Assembly: GCF_029581355.1 (NCBI RefSeq)
Contig: NZ_CP120849.1
Location: forward strand, 466,501-530,500
Reading direction: 5' to 3'
Length of the DNA: 64,000 nt
From: Parabacteroides chongii
GTDB taxonomy: Bacteria; Bacteroidota; Bacteroidia; Bacteroidales; Tannerellaceae
The position numbers and the translations under genes were made by a program. This document shows, one piece after another, positions 58,329 through 64,000 of the stretch; the first letter of the stretch is position 1, and every line of letters begins with the position of its first letter. The notes beneath the pieces were generated by a model, which saw only the letters and a list, made by a program, of their open reading frames with translations, had not been told where the DNA came from and searched no databases.

Positions 58329-60473
58329 TTAGTTTTCGAACATTGTTTGTAGCACTTCATCCATATAAGATTTCACTGCAACATCTTTTGTTTTATCCCA
58401 AAAACTGGTATCATCCTCAATCAATACCTGCGTACCAATAATCCAACTCTGAATCCAACCGGTCAAAGTAGACCATGCCCCCCAACCATGATCAGCATTT
58501 GAGGCCCAATAATCCCACCGGTCATAATCGAAAGCACGATACCAGGCTCCATCTAAATGAGCATACCTGTCACTCTTTACCTGAATACGGATCAAAAAAT
58601 CCGACAATTTTTCTACAGCTTTTTTATATTGAGAATTACCTGTCGCTCTTGCAGCTTCATTCAACGAAAAAAAAGCAAAATTTGAAGTATATAACATATC
58701 CGCCACCGGATCACCATTATGTGATATAAGCGGAGCTTCTGTTACACCATACTCCTTATTAGATTTAGCTTTTCCAAAGGTACCTGTACTACTATTTCCT
58801 AACTCTTCCCTGATCGCACCTGATGCCTGTTGATTCTCCAGCAAACGACTTACTACCCGATCCAGCCACTCCCTATGCTCCGGAGTATCCTTTACCCGTA
58901 CTAACCAGGCCAACGGCAGTATCATTCGTGCTCGTTCCTGCTGGATTCCATTTGTCCACTTCCAACCATCCGGATAGTTTTCCATTGTAAGCCTGATAGC
59001 TTTTTCTGCTTTTTCTAACAGCGGCTGATAGCCTGTTTTGTCATAAAGCCATAAATAACAGGCCCACATCCAAGACTCAAAATGAGGATGAGGATTCACG
59101 AGTTCAGGACGTTTTGCATAATATCGCCATCCCTTTTCCATAACCTGAGATTCCTCCAAGCGACCACCATTACCGAAAAAACCATTTACATTACTTAAGC
59201 GGAAATTAGCCAGTATATTCTCTACAATTTCCTTATTCCACCGATCGTAATCCATAAAAGCTGAAGCACCGATCAATCCAAGTACCAAACGGGCATTGTC
59301 ATCTGCATAAAAAACATAAGGATGAGTATCGGACCAACCAATCAATCCATAAACCGGACTAAAAGGGTCTATCCTTTTCCCAGCTCTAAATGCTGAATTT
59401 TTCAAAACATACTCCATCAAATTTTTTGAAACCTCTTCATAAGTTGGATTATTCAACAACTTTCCACCGGAAGCAAGAGCAAACGCTACTTCTCCCTGCA
59501 CATCAGCCCTGAGCCAATACCGAAAATCTTGTTCCCCATCATAATAGATATTGGAGGCATGACCTTCAAGAATCCCCATTGTACCATTTCCGACTTTACT
59601 ATCAGTCGGAAGTGCACGGGCTACAGGCATTAATCCATCTCCCTGCCGTTCCAATTGTAGTTCTTTCCATGACGAATCAATGAAGAAACGACCATTGAAA
59701 AACCATTCCAGACCTCTGCTTATCATATTCTTTCCTGCATCGGTCGGAAGAGATAGCCCTTTACTATAAGTCGGTTTTACATCAGAAGGCCACTCTGTTA
59801 AAAAGGTAAAATCTGAATCATCCGTTACAAATGAAATGATATATTTCCATATAGATTGCCAGGAGGCAAGAGGTTCGTAACGACCTGTCCGAAAATTACT
59901 GAGTTTCGTAAATGCGATCAACATATTCTCTCTCTCACATAATAATGGATAGCTCTCTACATCTTCTATTCCATATTCAGCCTGATCAAAACCTGCGACA
60001 CGGGCCAGCACAATCAAGGGATCATCCACCTTTGCCACACGGGTATAACAATCATTAATCCCTATAATATCCATTGGTTTCAGGTTCTCCAGTTTATCAC
60101 AGGTAATCACTCCACGTTCCAAAGATGCATGAAAAGTTTCTTTTTCAATATGCATATCCGGCAACAGATCCGGATATTCCAGATAAACCCTGATCTTCTT
60201 CTGTTGTGCCAATTTGTATGTTTCTTGTGTTATTTTAAGAGGAGACACCGGATAAGTATCACAAATGATAACAGCAGCTGAACCATTGGTCGCTTTTTCT
60301 ATCATTGCCTCCGGAGAGTCAAACGTTTCCAGTTTGAATCCCTCGTCTTTAAGCAACTGAAATACTTCACTCTGCTCACTACCACAAAAATATACCGTTT
60401 TCTTTTCTACACAGCCACATAACAAAAGAAAAAGCCCCCAAAACCATAATAATTTTAAATTCATATTTTTCAT
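58329..60473 (-). CDS. Unrecognised large lipoprotein, likely alpha/alpha-toroid glycan enzyme
   Basis: 714 residues; I do not recognise a named family. Lipoprotein signal ends LLLCGC (Cys21). Residues about 27-120 look like a Rossmann-type, glutamine-amidotransferase-like domain (KTVYFCGSEQSEVFQLLKDEGFKLETF, AAVIICDTYPVSP). From about 230 onward it is helical and rich in Trp/Tyr with motifs seen in alpha/alpha-toroid glycosidases and lyases: ADVQGEVAFALASGG, WSDTHPYVFYADDNARLVLGLIGASAF, HFESWMWACYLWLYDKTG and NADHGWGAWSTLTGWIQSW. Candidate catalytic acids are in DDNAR and in AFDYDRWDYWASNADHGWG. It sits between susD and the MFS transporter, where the main glycan-degrading enzyme of the locus would be expected. 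Start could also be the second Met at 60464. Confidence 0.72.
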   Translation of the reverse strand: MKNMNLKLLWFWGLFLLLCGCVEKKTVYFCGSEQSEVFQLLKDEGFKLETFDSPEAMIEKATNGSAAVIICDTYPVSPLKITQETYKLAQQKKIRVYLEYPDLLPDMHIEKETFHASLERGVITCDKLENLKPMDIIGINDCYTRVAKVDDPLIVLARVAGFDQAEYGIEDVESYPLLCERENMLIAFTKLSNFRTGRYEPLASWQSIWKYIISFVTDDSDFTFLTEWPSDVKPTYSKGLSLPTDAGKNMISRGLEWFFNGRFFIDSSWKELQLERQGDGLMPVARALPTDSKVGNGTMGILEGHASNIYYDGEQDFRYWLRADVQGEVAFALASGGKLLNNPTYEEVSKNLMEYVLKNSAFRAGKRIDPFSPVYGLIGWSDTHPYVFYADDNARLVLGLIGASAFMDYDRWNKEIVENILANFRLSNVNGFFGNGGRLEESQVMEKGWRYYAKRPELVNPHPHFESWMWACYLWLYDKTGYQPLLEKAEKAIRLTMENYPDGWKWTNGIQQERARMILPLAWLVRVKDTPEHREWLDRVVSRLLENQQASGAIREELGNSSTGTFGKAKSNKEYGVTEAPLISHNGDPVADMLYTSNFAFFSLNEAARATGNSQYKKAVEKLSDFLIRIQVKSDRYAHLDGAWYRAFDYDRWDYWASNADHGWGAWSTLTGWIQSWIIGTQVLIEDDTSFWDKTKDVAVKSYMDEVLQTMFEN

Positions 60474-60502
60474 ATATTACTATTTGAGAAAAAATGTCAC
60501 GA

Positions 60503-60540
60503 ATATAAAGGAGGATATATATAAAAATCCCCCTTTATAT
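60503..60540 (-). terminator. Intra-operon hairpin after susD
   Basis: ATATAAAGGAGGAT (60503-60516) and ATCCCCCTTTATAT (60527-60540) pair in 13 of 14 positions with a 10-base loop, in the gap between susD and the 714-residue lipoprotein gene. No strong T-run follows on the minus strand, so it may stabilise the upstream message or attenuate, and is less clearly a terminator. Confidence 0.5.
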
Positions 60541-60553
60541 ATTTTATTGAATA

Positions 60554-62287
60554 TCAATATCCCGGATTTTGTTCCAAATTTGAGTTTAGAACTAATTCAT
60601 TTGAAGGTAACGGCTTCAACCAATTTTTCTTTTCATCAAACTGCCAGCCATTCTTTGCCGGACTATTCCAATGAGGAGCAATGTAACCTGCATCATTCAC
60701 AGGTATTGCACTTGGATCGAGAACCGGTTTAAACTGATCTTTAATATCTGCAAATTGTTTCATCTTCGCTCCTAACATAGGACGTTTAATCAAATCAGCA
60801 GCCGCCCATCTCATTAAATCATCGAAGCGATATCCTTCGCAAGCAAATTCAACCCGCCTCTCACGACGTATTTCATTCAATAGCGGGCTTAGTTCCGGGA
60901 AATCCCACTTCGGATCAACAAAACCGACATTAACTGTCATATGAGGCATGTCTACCCGGTCACGCAACTGGTTCACCGAAATATCCAAATCATTCTGACT
61001 ACATTCACCTAACTCAGCCTTGGCTTCTGCATAATTACACAAAACCTCCGCATATCGGAAAATAATACTTGCGGTAATATACCCGCCTTCATGTACAGCT
61101 GCTGGATCACATCCCTTATATAACTGATAGCCGGTGGTATTTCTCAAACGGGAATCATAGGTCATATCCGGTACAGTAAAAGAACCACTCACCTGTCCGT
61201 TCACTATCACGCGAGGATCCCCCTTCTGATAAATCGTTTGTCTTAAACGGGGATCTCTATCCTGTACCTCTTTCTCCACCAGATCGTCTCCTTGGTAAAG
61301 AGGACTGATACTGATAGGCTTACCATCTGAACAGAGATAAGCTTCCACCATGTACTTGGAAACTCCAGTATTATTATCACTTACGCCCCAAATACTTTGA
61401 CTGTTATTATAGACTCCTAATCCCATATCATATTTTTTCCAAAGTAAAACCTCTTTATTAGTAGATAAGTCTGTCTGGTTAAACAAGCTCCAATAACCTT
61501 TACTTTTATCTCCTCCTACCGGTTCTATTGCATAAACATCCTTATCTATCACAGCCCGTGCAGCATTAGCCGCAACCCGGAAAAAACGATCCGGATCCGC
61601 ATTTGCAACGCCAAAAGCCGTTCCGTTATGATATTTTTCCCATGTACCTTCATATAAAGCTACACGACTCTGAAACAACAAAGCCACATCTTTATGAATT
61701 CGCCCGGAAGTAGCCACACTCTTTTCCGGCAAAAGACTGATTGCCTTATCCAGATCTGCAATAATAGAATCTGCTATTACCGTTCGCGAAACTCTAGCAT
61801 CGAACAATTCTTCCGAATCTGCATACAGAGCTTTTCCAATCCAGGGAAGATCACCAAACTGTTTCAATTTATCATAATAAAACCAGGCACGCCAAAAATA
61901 AATCTCACCAATATAAGGAGCCGTTTCAGAAATAGGATCCTGCGATTTATGGTAGTTATCAATAAAGAAATTCAGTCCTCTGAGCATTGTCCAGTCCCAT
62001 CCGCCTCCGGAAGAAGGAACTGTAATCGTTCCGGATATTTGTGCATCAAAAATATACGACCCGGAAACCAAGTTATCTGAGGCATTATCTCTCTCATAGG
62101 GTCCGTAATCCGCGCCCCCTAATACCGGAAAGTTTCCATAATACTTATTGGCATAAAGTTCCATTTCCTTTGCCGAAAATGTCATCTGCTGATCTGTTAT
62201 CTTGTCCAGCGGGTCCCGGTCAAGAAAATCTTCACAAGATGTAATGAGCAGTCCTAACAGTACAATAAATAAGCTATATTTTTTCAT
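60554..62287 (-). CDS. SusD-like outer-membrane nutrient-binding lipoprotein
   Basis: 577 residues. Lipobox LLITSC (Cys18) followed by EDFLDRDPLDKITD. The TPR-like pair IGEIYFWRAWFYYDKLKQFGDLPWI (about 129-153) and the C-terminal LLNEIRRERRVEFACEGYRFDDLMRWAAADLI plus SNELVLNSNLEQNPGY identify SusD/RagB. It is the partner of the SusC gene that ends 11 bases upstream. It is longer than the other two SusD proteins of the window and diverges from them, so a different glycan is likely. Confidence 0.95.
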   Translation of the reverse strand: MKKYSLFIVLLGLLITSCEDFLDRDPLDKITDQQMTFSAKEMELYANKYYGNFPVLGGADYGPYERDNASDNLVSGSYIFDAQISGTITVPSSGGGWDWTMLRGLNFFIDNYHKSQDPISETAPYIGEIYFWRAWFYYDKLKQFGDLPWIGKALYADSEELFDARVSRTVIADSIIADLDKAISLLPEKSVATSGRIHKDVALLFQSRVALYEGTWEKYHNGTAFGVANADPDRFFRVAANAARAVIDKDVYAIEPVGGDKSKGYWSLFNQTDLSTNKEVLLWKKYDMGLGVYNNSQSIWGVSDNNTGVSKYMVEAYLCSDGKPISISPLYQGDDLVEKEVQDRDPRLRQTIYQKGDPRVIVNGQVSGSFTVPDMTYDSRLRNTTGYQLYKGCDPAAVHEGGYITASIIFRYAEVLCNYAEAKAELGECSQNDLDISVNQLRDRVDMPHMTVNVGFVDPKWDFPELSPLLNEIRRERRVEFACEGYRFDDLMRWAAADLIKRPMLGAKMKQFADIKDQFKPVLDPSAIPVNDAGYIAPHWNSPAKNGWQFDEKKNWLKPLPSNELVLNSNLEQNPGY

Positions 62288-62298
62288 AACAATTCAAT

Positions 62299-64000
62299 TT
62301 AAAAATCAACATTAAAACCAAAAGAGAATGTTTTCGTCAAAGGGTAAACCTTTCCGGCTCCCCAACTTCCGTTCAAAAGTTCGGGATCAAAGTTTTTCTG
62401 TAAAGAAGTGATCGTAAACAAATTCTCTCCACTGACAAACATACGGATACGCTGCAAACCGATCTTCGACATAATCGTTTGCGGAATTGTATAACCCAGC
62501 TGGAAGTTCTTCAAGCGTAAATAAGCTGCATTCTGCAAATAACGAGTTTGCGGCTGTTGGTTTTTATATACTTCTGAAGAATTGTAGGGCTTCGGATAAT
62601 AAGCGCCTGTATTTTCAGGAGTCCAAAAATCAGATGTTTCTTCATACATATTTGAACCAAATCCACCTGTGAATCCCCAAAAGAAAACTCCACTATTACC
62701 ACCTGTTGGAGGACAAAAATCACGTTTTCCTACCCCTTGCAGGAAAATGTTCAAATCAAAACCTTTCCACTGCGCTCCTAAAGAAATACCATAACTAAAA
62801 CGAGGAGTTGTATTTCCTATAACAGCCAGATCTCCATGGTCATCCTTTGTATTTTTACCTTTATCTATTTTTCCATCATTATTCAAATCCTTGTATTCCA
62901 CATCTCCAATCGTCCAGTTCCCATAGATATACGACTGATCGGGTATCTTTTTCAACTGTTCTTCCGTCTGTATGATACCAGCGGTCTTATATCCCCAGAT
63001 TTCTCCGATCGTCTGCCCTTCATAATAGGTTGACAGAATCTTTGTAGGATTATTGTAAGTTGTAACTTTGGAGATATAGTCTGATAAAACTAAATTCACA
63101 TTATAAGAAAAATCACTTCCTATCTGATCTCTCCAGCCCAAATTCAATTCAAAACCAGAAGTACGTAAATCTGCATTATTTTCTTGTGGTACACTGGCAC
63201 CCAATACTGCAGGTAAAGCATTGGCAGGACCAAACATATCTGTTGTCGTACGACGATACCAGTCAAACGATAAATTTAGCTGATTCGATAAGAAGGATGC
63301 ATCAACGCCGACATCAATGGTAGAAACTGTTTCCCAAGTCAGATTACGGCTGACCAAGCCCGGCGCATCCAGATAGTTCGGACGTACACCGTCTATCAGA
63401 TAACCATAATTATTACCTACATTCACAGTACTCAGATACAAATAATCACCTACATTCTGATTACCTAACGATCCATAAGAAGCTCGCAATTTCAACGAGT
63501 TCACAATATGTTCGATTGTCCAAAAGTTTTCCCTGGCTATATTATAACCGACGGAAACCGACGGAAAAAATCCAAAACGGTCGCCACGTTGGAATTTAGA
63601 GGAACCATCATAACGGGCATTAAACTCGATCAGGTATTTTTCCTTATAGTTATAATTGGCCCGGATAAAAGTACCCATATTAGCCCAATGCGTCATTGTC
63701 TGGGAATTTGTCTGTTCACCGATCGCTGTCGATAAAGAAGGAATATCCTGATTTATCAAATTACGACGCATAGCAGTCAAATAATCATATTTGCTTAACT
63801 CCAATTGTTGACCAACCATAACCGACATAAAATGATCGCCAAACAAATGTTCATAAGAAGTATAAGCATTAAATGAACTATAATCAGTTTGAGCTTGCAA
63901 AGTAGAAAAAGCATCATGGTTTGGGGCCATTACCGGAAGTTCGGAAACCGTATATTCCCAAATTACCGCTTTATCATGAGTAGACTCTTTCCTTGCTGTA
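62299..64000 (-). CDS. SusC-like TonB-dependent transporter, C-terminal part (cut by right edge)
   Basis: At least 567 residues; the frame stays open to the right edge, so the apparent Met at 63930 is internal. The barrel part is visible: YLIEFNARYDGSSKFQRGDRFGFFPSVSVGYNIARE, LKLRASYGSLGNQNVGDY, ETVSTIDVGVDASFL, and the terminal KTFSFGFNVDF. The signal peptide, carboxypeptidase-like domain and plug lie outside the window, as does any STN domain and regulator. Forms an outer-membrane import pair with the SusD gene 11 bases downstream. Confidence 0.95.
   Translation of the reverse strand, partial: TARKESTHDKAVIWEYTVSELPVMAPNHDAFSTLQAQTDYSSFNAYTSYEHLFGDHFMSVMVGQQLELSKYDYLTAMRRNLINQDIPSLSTAIGEQTNSQTMTHWANMGTFIRANYNYKEKYLIEFNARYDGSSKFQRGDRFGFFPSVSVGYNIARENFWTIEHIVNSLKLRASYGSLGNQNVGDYLYLSTVNVGNNYGYLIDGVRPNYLDAPGLVSRNLTWETVSTIDVGVDASFLSNQLNLSFDWYRRTTTDMFGPANALPAVLGASVPQENNADLRTSGFELNLGWRDQIGSDFSYNVNLVLSDYISKVTTYNNPTKILSTYYEGQTIGEIWGYKTAGIIQTEEQLKKIPDQSYIYGNWTIGDVEYKDLNNDGKIDKGKNTKDDHGDLAVIGNTTPRFSYGISLGAQWKGFDLNIFLQGVGKRDFCPPTGGNSGVFFWGFTGGFGSNMYEETSDFWTPENTGAYYPKPYNSSEVYKNQQPQTRYLQNAAYLRLKNFQLGYTIPQTIMSKIGLQRIRMFVSGENLFTITSLQKNFDPELLNGSWGAGKVYPLTKTFSFGFNVDF

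Noticed and set aside
63928..63930. Met at 63930 as the start of the last SusC gene
   Set aside because: The frame continues to the right edge with SusC-like sequence, and a start there would lack the plug and signal peptide.

Overview
The window looks like chromosomal DNA of a gut-type Bacteroidales, most likely Parabacteroides or a close relative. The signs are three SusC/SusD pairs, a hybrid two-component regulator, an ECF sigma/FecR pair, many Cys-anchored lipoproteins, promoters of the Bacteroidetes type (TTTG, 19-21 bases, TAnnTTTG) and a 16S-Ile-Ala-23S-5S rRNA operon. The species call is inference.

Layout. 1-1522 (minus): a DUF2264 protein (cut by the left edge) and a GH88 unsaturated glucuronyl hydrolase. 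1768-5360 (plus): phosphate uptake operon pstC-pstA-pstB-phoU without pstS; PstC carries a PstS-like insert. 5445-13809 (plus): ECF sigma, FecR anti-sigma, STN-containing SusC, SusD and a secreted LamG + endonuclease/exonuclease/phosphatase-fold enzyme, a SusCD locus with no glycosidase, next to pst. 14000-29106 (minus): polysaccharide utilisation locus, read GH105, DUF5018-like lipoprotein, SusC, SusD, FAS1 lipoprotein, two heparinase II/III-type lyases, then its hybrid two-component regulator. 29327-30424 (plus): OprP/O-like porin. 30474-34805 (minus): MsbA-type ABC exporter and GH95. 34926-38664 (plus): the rSAM/lipoprotein pair and a GH123-like enzyme. 38936-39303 (minus): an overlapping pair that resembles a ParDE-type toxin-antitoxin module with a shortened toxin.

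39422-43522 (minus) is housekeeping: DUF177, rpmF, fabH, era, der. 43611-44768 is an orphan histidine kinase. 44902-50056 is the rRNA operon on the minus strand, with two good promoters upstream and a terminator downstream; its spacers hold AATTGACAATT-type repeats that can pair around 23S. 50813-52102 (plus) is a two-domain DUF1080 protein, followed on the minus strand by a small DUF4890-like protein and a GH20 hexosaminidase. 54422-64000 (minus) is a second polysaccharide locus, read SusC (cut by the right edge), SusD, an unrecognised 714-residue lipoprotein, an MFS sugar transporter, a Tat-exported Gfo/Idh/MocA oxidoreductase and an exported xylose-isomerase-like TIM barrel.

The points most worth follow-up are: the rSAM/lipoprotein pair; the SusCD plus phosphoesterase-fold locus beside pst; the PstS-like insert in PstC; the exported Gfo/Idh + TIM barrel locus close to a DUF1080 protein (possible oxidation-dependent glycoside cleavage); the repeat-built stalk around 23S; and hairpins that follow the binding/import genes inside both polysaccharide operons.
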